Positions 1 to 6,775 are shown, counted from the first letter of the stretch. The stretch is DNA of 6,836 nucleotides from Deltaproteobacteria bacterium (GCA_016218095.1 JACREV010000250.1:1-6836); one strand, 5' to 3'. Made by a program: numbers and translations. The notes: generated from the letters alone by a model not told the origin.

Positions 1-2147
1 AGTTCATCATGGCCGGGCCCGAGGAGCTGACCCTCATGGACGTCTCTCCGAACCAGCTCGTCTCGGTCGCGGCCTCGCTCAAACCGTACCTTGACAACGA
101 CGACGCCACCAGGGCGCTCATGGGTTCGAACAAGCAGAGGCAGGCCGTGCCCCTTATCCGCACCGAGGCGCCGATAGTCGGCACCGGCATGGAGAGCGTG
201 GTGGCCAGGGACTCGGGCGTGACCATTCTCGCCAGGAACCCCGGCGTCGTGGAAGGCGTGGACGCCACCCGCATAGTCGTCAGGAACGAATCCGGCGGGG
301 TCGACATATACAACCTCACGAAGTTCAGGCGCTCGAACCAGAACACCTGCTTGAATCAGAAGCCTATAGTATTCAAGGGCGACGTCCTTGCCGAAGGGCA
401 GGTCATCGCCGACGGCCCCTCGACCGACGACGGAGAGCTCGCGCTCGGCCGTAACGTCCTCGTCGCCTTCATGCCCTGGGGCGGGTACAACTTCGAGGAC
501 TCGATACTTTTAAGCGAAAGGCTCCTCAAGGACGACGTCTTCACATCCGTCCACATAGAGGAGTTCGAGATAGTCGCAAGGGACATAAAGCTCGGCAAGG
601 AAGAGATAACGAGGGACATCCCGAACGTCGGCGAGGAGGCGTTGAAGGACCTCGACGAGAGCGGCATCATACGGATAGGCGCAGAGGTCATGCCCGGCGA
701 CATACTCGTCGGAAAGATAACCCCCAAGGGCGAGACACAGCTCTCCCCCGAAGAGAAGTTGCTGCGCGCGATATTCGGAGAAAAGGCCGAGGACGTGAAG
801 GACACGTCGCTCAGAGTGCCCCCGGGCATCGAGGGCTTCGTCATAGACGCGAAGGTGTTCTCGCGTAAGGGCGCCGAGAAGGACGAGCGCTCCCGCTCCA
901 TTGAGGACAAGGAAGTCGCCCGCCTCATGAAGGACCGCGAGGACGAGATAAACATCGTCAAGGAGTCGGCCTACACGCGCGTCCACAAGCTCCTTTTGAA
1001 CAAGAAGTCGCAGGTGAGGATAGCGGATAAGAAGGGCAACACGATACTCAGCAAGGGCAAACCCATCACGGATGAGGTATTGTCCGCCATCCCGCAGTCC
1101 AAGTGGCACGAGATAGTCCCAGCCGACGAGAAGGCGGAGAACGACATATCGAACATCCTGGGGTCGCTATCCGAGCAGATAGACCTCATAAAGGTAGTCT
1201 TCGACGACAGGATAAACAGGCTCAAGCGCGGCGACGAGCTCCCGCCCGGCGTCATAAAGATGGTCAAGGTCTACATCGCCATGAAGAGGAAGGTCTCGGT
1301 CGGCGACAAGATGGCCGGACGCCACGGTAACAAGGGCGTCATCTCGAGGATACTCCCCGAAGAGGACATGCCGTACCTCGCGGACGGCACCCCGGTGGAC
1401 ATAGTCTTGAACCCCTTGGGCGTCCCATCGCGAATGAACATCGGGCAGATACTTGAGACGCACCTCGGCTGGGCCGCCAAGAACCTCGGCTATGCCATCA
1501 GGACGCTTGTAGAGAAGAACTCGTCGCCTAATACGCTGAGAGAGCGCATAAAGAAGTCGTACGGCTCCATCGAGTTCTCGAAGTTCATAAACTCGCTCTC
1601 CGAAGACGAGGTCATGGACGCGGCCAGGAGGCTCTCCCGCGGCATACACATGGCAAGCCCGGTCTTTGACGGCGCGACGGAAAACGACGTCAAGGACGCG
1701 CTCGACCACGCGGGGCTCCCGCATAACGGCAAGATGGTCCTCTACGACGGGAGAAGCGGCGACGCCTTCGACCAGTCGGTCACCGTGGGCATGATGTACA
1801 TGATGAAGCTCCACCACCTGGTCGACGACAAGATACACGCAAGGTCCACCGGCCCGTACTCGCTCGTAACGCAGCAGCCGCTCGGCGGCAAGGCGCAGTT
1901 CGGAGGCCAGAGGCTCGGAGAAATGGAAGTCTGGGCCATGGAGGCCTACGGTGCCGCGCATTCGCTCCAGGAGTTCCTGACGGTCAAATCCGACGACGTC
2001 CCCGGCAGGACCAAGATGTACGAGTCGATCGTCACCGGGAATTACACCCTGGAGCCGACGCTCCCCGAATCGTTCAGCGTCCTTATAAAGGAGCTCCAGT
2101 CGCTCGCCCTCGATATACGCCTCATCGAAGAGGAGAAAGAGGACTGA
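1..2147 (+). CDS. rpoB: RNA polymerase beta subunit, C-terminal half (5' end outside window)
   Basis: This is the beta subunit of DNA-dependent RNA polymerase, which with beta' forms the catalytic cleft. The reading frame is open at the left edge; the first whole codon is at 3, and the ATG at 9 is internal, not a start. About 714 residues remain of a family length near 1340-1380, so the lobes and rifampicin pocket are missing. Visible landmarks are the GGYNFEDS motif (480-503), whose Glu-Asp pair lies near the active site; the region around IGAEVMPGDILVGKITPKGE (from about 672); a Gram-negative type insertion (roughly 890-1240); KMAGRHGNKG (1308-1337), with the two conserved lysines that contact the nascent RNA/NTP; the GVPSRMNIGQ block; and HARSTGPYSLVTQQPLGGKA (from 1836), which packs against beta'. 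It ends in an acidic tail, EEEKED, with a TGA stop. Identity is certain from these family signatures; no frameshift or missing key residue is seen. rpoC follows after 142 bases. Confidence 0.99.
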   Translation, partial: FIMAGPEELTLMDVSPNQLVSVAASLKPYLDNDDATRALMGSNKQRQAVPLIRTEAPIVGTGMESVVARDSGVTILARNPGVVEGVDATRIVVRNESGGVDIYNLTKFRRSNQNTCLNQKPIVFKGDVLAEGQVIADGPSTDDGELALGRNVLVAFMPWGGYNFEDSILLSERLLKDDVFTSVHIEEFEIVARDIKLGKEEITRDIPNVGEEALKDLDESGIIRIGAEVMPGDILVGKITPKGETQLSPEEKLLRAIFGEKAEDVKDTSLRVPPGIEGFVIDAKVFSRKGAEKDERSRSIEDKEVARLMKDREDEINIVKESAYTRVHKLLLNKKSQVRIADKKGNTILSKGKPITDEVLSAIPQSKWHEIVPADEKAENDISNILGSLSEQIDLIKVVFDDRINRLKRGDELPPGVIKMVKVYIAMKRKVSVGDKMAGRHGNKGVISRILPEEDMPYLADGTPVDIVLNPLGVPSRMNIGQILETHLGWAAKNLGYAIRTLVEKNSSPNTLRERIKKSYGSIEFSKFINSLSEDEVMDAARRLSRGIHMASPVFDGATENDVKDALDHAGLPHNGKMVLYDGRSGDAFDQSVTVGMMYMMKLHHLVDDKIHARSTGPYSLVTQQPLGGKAQFGGQRLGEMEVWAMEAYGAAHSLQEFLTVKSDDVPGRTKMYESIVTGNYTLEPTLPESFSVLIKELQSLALDIRLIEEEKED

Positions 2148-2203
2148 GCGGGGCCGCGGGTTGAAAGGTCAATAGACAGCAGTCATTTGCAAGAGGGGCG
2201 GCC

Positions 2204-2231
2204 TTGAGTGTGGCCGGGCCCTTTGTATAGC
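2204..2231 (+). promoter_or_regulatory. weak candidate promoter in the rpoB-rpoC spacer
   Basis: TTGAGT (2204-2209) and TATAGC (2226-2231) are separated by 16 bases and each match the sigma70 consensus at four of six positions. The spacer is GC-rich. It could give rpoC some extra transcription, but matches this good arise by chance, and rpoC is normally co-transcribed with rpoB. The -35 also lies in the loop of a small CGGCC/GGCCG stem (2199-2203 with 2212-2216). Treat as a weak lead. Confidence 0.18.
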
Positions 2232-2271
2232 GCCGGTTCTTCCGGCATCCGGTAACGGAATAAAACCGGGT
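2232..2271 (+). promoter_or_regulatory. rpoC leader with two alternative RNA folds
   Basis: Four CCGG tetramers lie within 37 bases. In one fold, two hairpins abut without a gap: GCCGG (2232-2236) with CCGGC (2242-2246) around a TTCTT loop, and ATCCGGT (2247-2253) with ACCGGGT (2265-2271, one G-U pair) around an 11-base loop. In the other fold, CCGGTT (2233-2238) pairs with AACCGG (2264-2269) and TTCCG (2240-2244) pairs with CGGAA (2256-2260), giving one 11-bp hairpin with a small internal loop. Both cannot exist together. The structure ends 4 to 6 bases before the rpoC Shine-Dalgarno, and no T-run follows, so it is not an intrinsic terminator. A role in translation control or in RNase processing between rpoB and rpoC is inference. 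Confidence 0.45.
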
Positions 2272-2275
2272 AAAT

Positions 2276-2283
2276 AAGGAGGT
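2276..2283 (+). promoter_or_regulatory. Shine-Dalgarno of rpoC, decides a TTG start
   Basis: AAGGAGGT is a perfect eight-base match to the anti-Shine-Dalgarno end of 16S rRNA. The GGAGG core ends 7 bases before the TTG at 2290, which is ideal spacing, and 19 bases before the in-frame ATG at 2302, which is too far. The site therefore supports the TTG start. Confidence 0.88.
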
Positions 2284-2289
2284 ATCGCT

Positions 2290-5200
2290 TTGGAAAGCCT
2301 TATGGCACTTTTTGACAAGCACAAGAAGCCGATGGACTTTAACGCTATAAGGATCACCATTTCCTCGCCCGAACGGATAAGGGAATGGTCTCACGGCGAG
2401 GTCAAAAAGCCTGAGACGATAAACTACAGGACCTTCAAGCCCGAAAGAGACGGCCTTTTCTGCGCCAAGATATTCGGGCCCGTGAAGGATTTCGAGTGCA
2501 ACTGCGGCAAGTACAAGAGGATGAAGCACAGGGGGGTCGTCTGCGAAAAGTGCGGCGTCGAGGTCATCCCCTCGAACGTAAGGCGCGACAGGCTCGGCCA
2601 CATCGAGCTCGCCACCCCCGTCGCCCACATATGGTTCTTAAGGTCGCTGCCCTCGCGCATAGGCGCGATGCTCGACTTGACATTGAAGGAGCTCGAGAGG
2701 GTCCTTTACTACGAGAACTACATCGTCCTCGACCCTAAGGAGTCCGACCTCAAGGAAGGCGAGCTTTTGAACGAGGAGAAGTACCAGAAGGCCGTCGAAA
2801 AATGGGGGCCGGACGGCTTCGTCTCCGGCATGGGCGCCGACTCCGTAAGGGGGCTCATGAAGAAGCTCGACCTCGAGAAGCTCTCCTCCACTCTCCGCGC
2901 CGAGATGAAGAAGACGGCCTCGGACGCCAAGAAGAAGAGGATAGCAAAGAGGCTCAAGGTCGTGGATGCGTTCCTGAACTCCGGGAATAAGCCCGAGTGG
3001 ATGATACTCGAGGTCATCCCGGTCCTCCCGCCGGACCTCCGGCCGCTCGTGCCGCTCGACGGCGGAAGGTTCGCGACTTCCGACCTTAACGACCTCTACA
3101 GGCGCGTCATCAACAGGAACAACCGCCTCAAAAGGCTGATGGAGCTGAACGCCCCGGACATCATCATCAGGAACGAAAAAAGGATGCTCCAGGAGGCGGT
3201 AGACGCGCTCTTCGACAACGGTCGGCGCGGGAGGATAATCACCGGCCAGAACAAGAGGCCGCTCAAATCCTTGAGCGACATGATAAAGGGAAAGAGCGGG
3301 CGCTTCAGGCAGAACCTTTTGGGCAAGCGCGTCGACTACTCGGGCCGTTCGGTCATCGTCATAGGCCCGGACCTGAGGCTCCACCAGTGCGGACTGCCGA
3401 AGAAGATGGCCCTCGAGCTCTTCAAGCCCTTTATCTACCAGAAACTCGAGGAAAAAGGCTACGCGACGACCATCAAGAGCGCGAAGAAGATGCTGGAGAA
3501 GGAAAGGCCCGAGGTCTGGGACGTGCTCGACGAGGTCATAAGAGAGCACCCGGTGCTCCTGAACCGCGCCCCTACGCTCCATAGACTGGGCATACAGGCC
3601 TTCGAGCCGATCCTCATAGAGGGCAAGGCCATACAGCTCCACCCGCTCGTCTGCACGGCCTTTAACGCGGACTTCGACGGAGACCAGATGGCGGTCCACG
3701 TGCCGCTCTCCATAGAAGCGCAGGTCGAGGCGAGGGTCCTCATGATGTCTACGAACAACATCCTTTCGCCGGCGCACGGAAAGCCGATCATCGTGCCCAC
3801 GCAGGACATAGTCCTCGGGCTTTACTACCTTACGAGGGAGAGGCCGGGCGTCAAGGGCGAGCACAAGAGGTTCTCGTCGATGGACGAGGTCCGCGCCGCG
3901 TATGACTCGAGCGAGGTCCACCTCCAGGCCGGGATCAAGCTCAAGCTCGATGGCGGCGTGATAGACACGACCGTCGGCCGCGTCATCATGATGGAGGTCG
4001 TCCCGCCGTCCATAAGGTTCGACGAGATAAACAAGGTCATGGACAAGAAGCGCCTCGCCGACCTCATCGACATATGCTACAGGAGGGCAGGGTCCAAGGA
4101 GACGGTCATACTCGCCGACAGGTTGAAGGACCTCGGCTACCAGTACGCCACCAAGGCCGGCATCTCCATCTGCATCGACGACATGAAGATACCGGGCAGA
4201 AAGAACGTACTCCTCGACTCCGCATACGAAGAGGTGAAGGAGATACAGAAGCAGTACAACGAGGGCCTCATCACCGACGGCGAGCGCTATAACAAGGTCA
4301 TAGACATCTGGGCGCAGGCGACCGAAGAGATAGCCGAGGAGATGCTGAAAGAGCTCGGCACCGAGAACGTCAAGGACGAAAACGGCGTAATGAAGAAGGT
4401 CCCGTCCTTCAACCCCATATTCATCATGGCGGACTCCGGCGCCAGGGGCTCGGCCCAGCAGATAAGACAGCTCGCCGGGATGAGGGGACTCATGGCGAAA
4501 CCCTCGGGCGAGATCATCGAAACGCCCATCACCGCCAACTTCAGGGAGGGCTTGACCGTCCTCCAGTACTTCATATCGACGCACGGCGCCAGAAAAGGTC
4601 TCGCCGACACCGCGCTTAAGACCGCGAACTCCGGTTACCTCACAAGGAGGCTCGTCGACGTCGCGCAGGACGCCATCATTGCGGAAGACGACTGCGGCAC
4701 GCTTGACGGCATCTACATGACCCCGCTCGTCGAGGGCGGAGAGGTGATAGAGCCGATCGGAGAGAGGATACTCGGAAGGGTCGCCCTCGAAGAGGTCCTC
4801 GACCCCTTCACAAAGGAGACGCTCGTCGACGCCAACGAGGAGATAGACGAGGCCAAGGTCGACAAGATCGAGGACGCGGGCATCGACAGGGTGAAGATCC
4901 GCTCGGTCCTGACCTGCCGCTCCACGCGCGGCATCTGCATAAAGTGCTACGGCCGCGACCTTACCCGCGGACGCATGGTCGAGATGGGCGAGGCGGTCGG
5001 AGTCATAGCCGCGCAGTCCATAGGCGAGCCGGGCACGCAGCTCACCATGAGGACCTTCCATATAGGCGGTACCGCTTCCAGAAGGGCCGAGCAGACTACC
5101 TTAGAGGCGCGCCACGAAGGCATACTCAAGTTCCATAACCTGAACGTCGCCGAGAACTCCAGGGGCGAGATGATCCTCATGAACAGGAACGGCGACCTCG

Positions 5201-6423
5201 CCATCCAGGACGAGCAGGGCAGGGACCGCGAGAGGAACCCGCTCATATACGGCGCGAGGCTCCGCGTAAAGGAAGGGCAAAAGGTCACGCCGGGCACGAT
5301 CATCGCCGACTGGGACCCCTACACCATACCGATCATCACCGAGGTCACCGGTATAGTCCGCTTCGGCGACATCGAAGAAGGCAAGACCATGAGGGAGCAG
5401 GTCGACGAGGTAACGGGCCTCTCCTCAAAAGTCATCGTCACCTACAAGGAAGGCGATCTTCGCCCCAGGGTCTCCATTAAGGACGAATCCGGAAGGACGC
5501 AGAAGCTGCCCGGCACCAACATCGAGGCGAGATACCTCCTCCCTGTCGGCGCGATATTGACCATCAGCGAGGGAGATTCCGTCAAGGCCGGCGACATGGT
5601 CGCGAAGATCCCCAGAGAGACGACCAAGACAAAGGACATAACCGGAGGACTCCCGAGGGTCGCCGAGCTATTCGAGGCGAGAAAGCCCAAGGAGACCGCG
5701 GTCATAAGCGAAATAGACGGGCTCGTCTCCTTTGGCAAGGACACCAAGGGCAAGAGGAAGGTCGTCATCACCCCTGAGACCGGCGAGCCAAAGGAGTACC
5801 TGATACCGAAGGGCAAGCACATAAGCGTGCGCGAAGGCGACCGCGTCAGGGCCGGAGAGCCCTTGATGGACGGTTCGGCGAACCCGCACGATATCCTCCG
5901 CGTATTGGGTGTAAAGGAACTCGCCAAGTACCTTGTCGACGAGGTCCAGGAGGTCTACAGGCTCCAGGGCGTGAAAATAAACGACAAGCACATAGAGACC
6001 ATCGTCCGCCAGATGCTCCGGAGGGTCAAGATAAAGGACCCGGGCGATACCAACCTCCTCATAGGAGAGCAGGTCGAACGGTACCTCTTCGAGGAAGAGA
6101 ACGACAAGATAATATCGAAGGGCAAGAGGCCGGCGGTCGCCGAGCCCCTGCTCCAGGGCATCACCAAGGCGTCTCTATCGACCGAGTCCTTCATCTCGGC
6201 GGCCTCGTTCCAGGAGACGACCAAGGTCCTCACAGGCGCGGCGGTCGAAGGCAAGATAGACTATCTCCGCGGCCTAAAGGAAAACGTCATCATGGGCCGC
6301 CTCATCCCGGCGGGCTCGGGCTTCAGGAAATATATCAATATAACCGCGAACATCCCCGAGCTTAAGGCCGAGGAAGAGTCCGGGATCGCGCCTGAGATAG
6401 CCGAGGAGACGATCGGAGGCTGA
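2290..6423 (+). CDS. rpoC: RNA polymerase beta' subunit, complete
   Basis: This is the beta' subunit, which carries the catalytic magnesium site of RNA polymerase. It is 1377 residues, close to the 1407 of E. coli. The start is TTG, chosen because a perfect Shine-Dalgarno sits 7 bases upstream and the resulting N-terminus (MESLMALFDK) matches the family's usual MxxLxxLF opening. In order: zinc site 1 with C70, C72, C85 and C88; the catalytic NADFDGDQ motif with D461, D463 and D465; the bridge helix region around 760-796 (GARKGLADTALKTANSGYLT); zinc site 2 with C802, C876, C883 and C886; the trigger loop around 905-930 with M920, R921 and H924; an insertion of about 180 residues (roughly 930-1112) of the SI3 type within the trigger loop; the conserved ITGGLPRVAELFEARKPKE stretch from 1117; and the C-terminal block LKENVIMGRLIPAGSGF followed by a variable acidic tail. 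All key residues are present and there is no frameshift. It is probably co-transcribed with rpoB. Confidence 0.99.
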   Translation: MESLMALFDKHKKPMDFNAIRITISSPERIREWSHGEVKKPETINYRTFKPERDGLFCAKIFGPVKDFECNCGKYKRMKHRGVVCEKCGVEVIPSNVRRDRLGHIELATPVAHIWFLRSLPSRIGAMLDLTLKELERVLYYENYIVLDPKESDLKEGELLNEEKYQKAVEKWGPDGFVSGMGADSVRGLMKKLDLEKLSSTLRAEMKKTASDAKKKRIAKRLKVVDAFLNSGNKPEWMILEVIPVLPPDLRPLVPLDGGRFATSDLNDLYRRVINRNNRLKRLMELNAPDIIIRNEKRMLQEAVDALFDNGRRGRIITGQNKRPLKSLSDMIKGKSGRFRQNLLGKRVDYSGRSVIVIGPDLRLHQCGLPKKMALELFKPFIYQKLEEKGYATTIKSAKKMLEKERPEVWDVLDEVIREHPVLLNRAPTLHRLGIQAFEPILIEGKAIQLHPLVCTAFNADFDGDQMAVHVPLSIEAQVEARVLMMSTNNILSPAHGKPIIVPTQDIVLGLYYLTRERPGVKGEHKRFSSMDEVRAAYDSSEVHLQAGIKLKLDGGVIDTTVGRVIMMEVVPPSIRFDEINKVMDKKRLADLIDICYRRAGSKETVILADRLKDLGYQYATKAGISICIDDMKIPGRKNVLLDSAYEEVKEIQKQYNEGLITDGERYNKVIDIWAQATEEIAEEMLKELGTENVKDENGVMKKVPSFNPIFIMADSGARGSAQQIRQLAGMRGLMAKPSGEIIETPITANFREGLTVLQYFISTHGARKGLADTALKTANSGYLTRRLVDVAQDAIIAEDDCGTLDGIYMTPLVEGGEVIEPIGERILGRVALEEVLDPFTKETLVDANEEIDEAKVDKIEDAGIDRVKIRSVLTCRSTRGICIKCYGRDLTRGRMVEMGEAVGVIAAQSIGEPGTQLTMRTFHIGGTASRRAEQTTLEARHEGILKFHNLNVAENSRGEMILMNRNGDLAIQDEQGRDRERNPLIYGARLRVKEGQKVTPGTIIADWDPYTIPIITEVTGIVRFGDIEEGKTMREQVDEVTGLSSKVIVTYKEGDLRPRVSIKDESGRTQKLPGTNIEARYLLPVGAILTISEGDSVKAGDMVAKIPRETTKTKDITGGLPRVAELFEARKPKETAVISEIDGLVSFGKDTKGKRKVVITPETGEPKEYLIPKGKHISVREGDRVRAGEPLMDGSANPHDILRVLGVKELAKYLVDEVQEVYRLQGVKINDKHIETIVRQMLRRVKIKDPGDTNLLIGEQVERYLFEEENDKIISKGKRPAVAEPLLQGITKASLSTESFISAASFQETTKVLTGAAVEGKIDYLRGLKENVIMGRLIPAGSGFRKYINITANIPELKAEEESGIAPEIAEETIGG

Positions 6424-6460
6424 TCCCTGTGTCTCGGACTGGCTGGCCGCGAACAGGGGT
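6423..6460 (+). other. stem-loop starting at the rpoC stop codon
   Basis: ATCCCTGT (6423-6430) can pair with ACAGGGGT (6453-6460), giving 8 bp with one G-U pair and a 22-base loop. The left arm begins with the last base of the rpoC TGA. No T-run follows, so it is not a standard intrinsic terminator. It could protect the rpoC mRNA 3' end; the large loop makes this uncertain. Confidence 0.35.
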
Positions 6461-6477
6461 TGCAGGGCCGTATAAAG

Positions 6478-6511
6478 CCTGGGAGGCCGAATCATGGCCT
6501 CCGTGGCCAGG
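6478..6511 (+). terminator. candidate rpoC 3' hairpin without T-run
   Basis: GGAGGCC (6482-6488) pairs perfectly with GGCCTCC (6496-6502) around a 7-base loop. The stem extends below with CCTG (6478-6481) and CAGG (6508-6511) across a 5-base bulge. It is the most stable-looking simple hairpin after rpoC, but the sequence after it is GAGGGAAGCC and then G-runs, not Ts. It may act with Rho, with the adjacent G-run array, or only as an mRNA 3' end stabiliser. CTGGCC (6443-6448) could compete by pairing with GGCCAG (6505-6510). Confidence 0.3.
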
Positions 6512-6520
6512 AGGGAAGCC

Positions 6521-6576
6521 GGGGGGGGGTAAGTGGGGACGGGGGGTAAGTGGGGCTGGGGTAGCCGGGGCCGGGG
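6521..6576 (+). repeat. G-run tandem array, quadruplex candidate
   Basis: Seven runs of four or more G occur in 56 bases: 6521-6529, 6535-6538, 6541-6546, 6552-6555, 6558-6561, 6567-6570 and 6573-6576. The spacers between them are TAAGT, AC, TAAGT, CT, TAGCC and CC, so their lengths alternate strictly 5-2-5-2-5-2. A 15-base unit, GGGGGGTAAGTGGGG, is repeated exactly at 6524-6538 and 6541-6555 (17-base period), with a third, degenerate unit after it. The G-rich strand is the coding strand, so the RNA carries it too. This pattern fits the rule for a four-layer G-quadruplex. A role in ending or pausing transcription after rpoC is inference. The nine-G run is also a place where assemblies often err. 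Confidence 0.8.
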
Positions 6577-6606
6577 CGAACGGAGGCGGCTAGTATATAA
6601 AGCGTC

Positions 6607-6634
6607 GGGTGAATGGCGGGGGCGGGGGGTCGGG
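6607..6634 (+). other. second G-rich patch, possible three-layer quadruplex
   Basis: G-runs at 6607-6609, 6618-6622, 6624-6629 and 6632-6634 are separated by 8, 1 and 2 bases, which satisfies a three-layer quadruplex pattern with one long loop. The C-run at 6650-6654 could instead pair with the six-G run. This is weaker than the array upstream and separated from it by an AT-containing stretch (6591-6601). Confidence 0.4.
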
Positions 6635-6681
6635 CGCTTATTTAGGGCTCCCCCTGGGGTACAAACGAGAAAAAAGGCCGG

Positions 6682-6701
6682 GTGGCCGGTAAAATGGCCA
6701 C
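6682..6701 (+). promoter_or_regulatory. dyad just upstream of the rpsL promoter
   Basis: GTGGCC (6682-6687) and GGCCAC (6696-6701) form a perfect 6-bp inverted repeat around GGTAAAAT. It ends 7 bases before the -35 box. It could be a regulator site, or in read-through RNA a short hairpin; no T-run follows, so it is not a standard terminator. No known family of sites is recognised. Confidence 0.38.
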
Positions 6702-6708
6702 ATAACCC

Positions 6709-6737
6709 TTGACAAGGAAATTAAAAGCTGGTAGATT
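6709..6737 (+). promoter_or_regulatory. rpsL promoter, sigma70-type with extended -10
   Basis: The -35 box TTGACA (6709-6714) is a perfect consensus. A 17-base spacer leads to the -10 box TAGATT (6732-6737), which matches TATAAT at four of six positions including both anchor positions A2 and T6. TGG (6729-6731) just before it gives the extended -10 TGn motif. The predicted start is the A near 6744, leaving a leader of about 36 bases before rpsL. This fits a strong housekeeping promoter for the S12 operon. Confidence 0.82.
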
Positions 6738-6761
6738 GCTTTGATTTACGCCATCTACCGG
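6728..6761 (+). promoter_or_regulatory. operator-like inverted repeat over the -10 and start site
   Basis: CTGGTAGAT (6728-6736) and ATCTACCGG (6753-6761) are inverted copies matching at eight of nine positions, seven of them contiguous, with a 16-base spacer. The left arm covers the -10 box and the dyad centre falls on the predicted start site; arm centres are about 25 bases apart. Since RNA from this promoter lacks the left arm, the dyad can act only as DNA there; only read-through RNA from rpoC would contain both arms and could form a hairpin ending 5 bases before the AGAAAGGTG ribosome-binding region. The binding protein, if any, is unknown. Confidence 0.45.
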
Positions 6762-6768
6762 TAATTAG

Positions 6769-6775
6769 AAAGGTG
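6769..6775 (+). promoter_or_regulatory. Shine-Dalgarno of rpsL
   Basis: AAAGGTG lies before the start; its AGGTG part matches the GAGGTG section of the consensus, and the AGG ends 6 bases before the ATG. It is weaker than the site before rpoC. The palindrome TACCGGTA (6756-6763) lies just upstream. Confidence 0.7.

Noticed and set aside
9..11. ATG at 9 as the start of rpoB
   Set aside because: The frame is open upstream and the family has some 650 more residues before this point; the codon is internal.
1167..1961. A 264-codon open frame on the minus strand across rpoB
   Set aside because: Same explanation: a shadow of rpoB with no motif, and no separate promoter seen.
2122..2628. A minus-strand frame of 168 codons covering the rpoB-rpoC spacer
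   Set aside because: It overlaps the rpoC start and conserved N-terminus; its translation looks like no known family and its spacer part has the features of the rpoC leader.
2638..5061. An 807-codon open frame on the minus strand across rpoC
   Set aside because: It lies wholly opposite rpoC, whose motifs are intact. Long antisense frames arise in GC-rich genes because stop codons are rare there, and the translation has no recognisable domain and a skewed Leu/Val/Asp/Arg composition.
5077..5625. The insertion after the RpoC trigger loop as a novel domain
   Set aside because: It aligns in position and in motifs (such as ANWDPHT-like ADWDPYT and LTGLSS-like VTGLSS) with the known SI3 insertion of Gram-negative RpoC.
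6274..6495. A minus-strand frame of 73 codons starting in the rpoC-rpsL spacer, with GGAGG before its ATG
   Set aside because: Most of it is antisense to the conserved rpoC C-terminus. The GGAGG is one arm of the 6482-6502 stem and lies only about two bases from the ATG, too close to be convincing.
6591..6600. TATATAA as a -10 box of a further promoter
   Set aside because: No -35-like hexamer lies 15-19 bases upstream, only G-rich repeat sequence, and no gene begins nearby before the much better promoter at 6709-6737.
6494..6643. Short + strand frames from ATG 6494 and ATG 6613 as small genes
   Set aside because: They encode 12 and 10 Gly/Ala/Arg-rich residues, lack ribosome-binding sites and arise from the G-runs.
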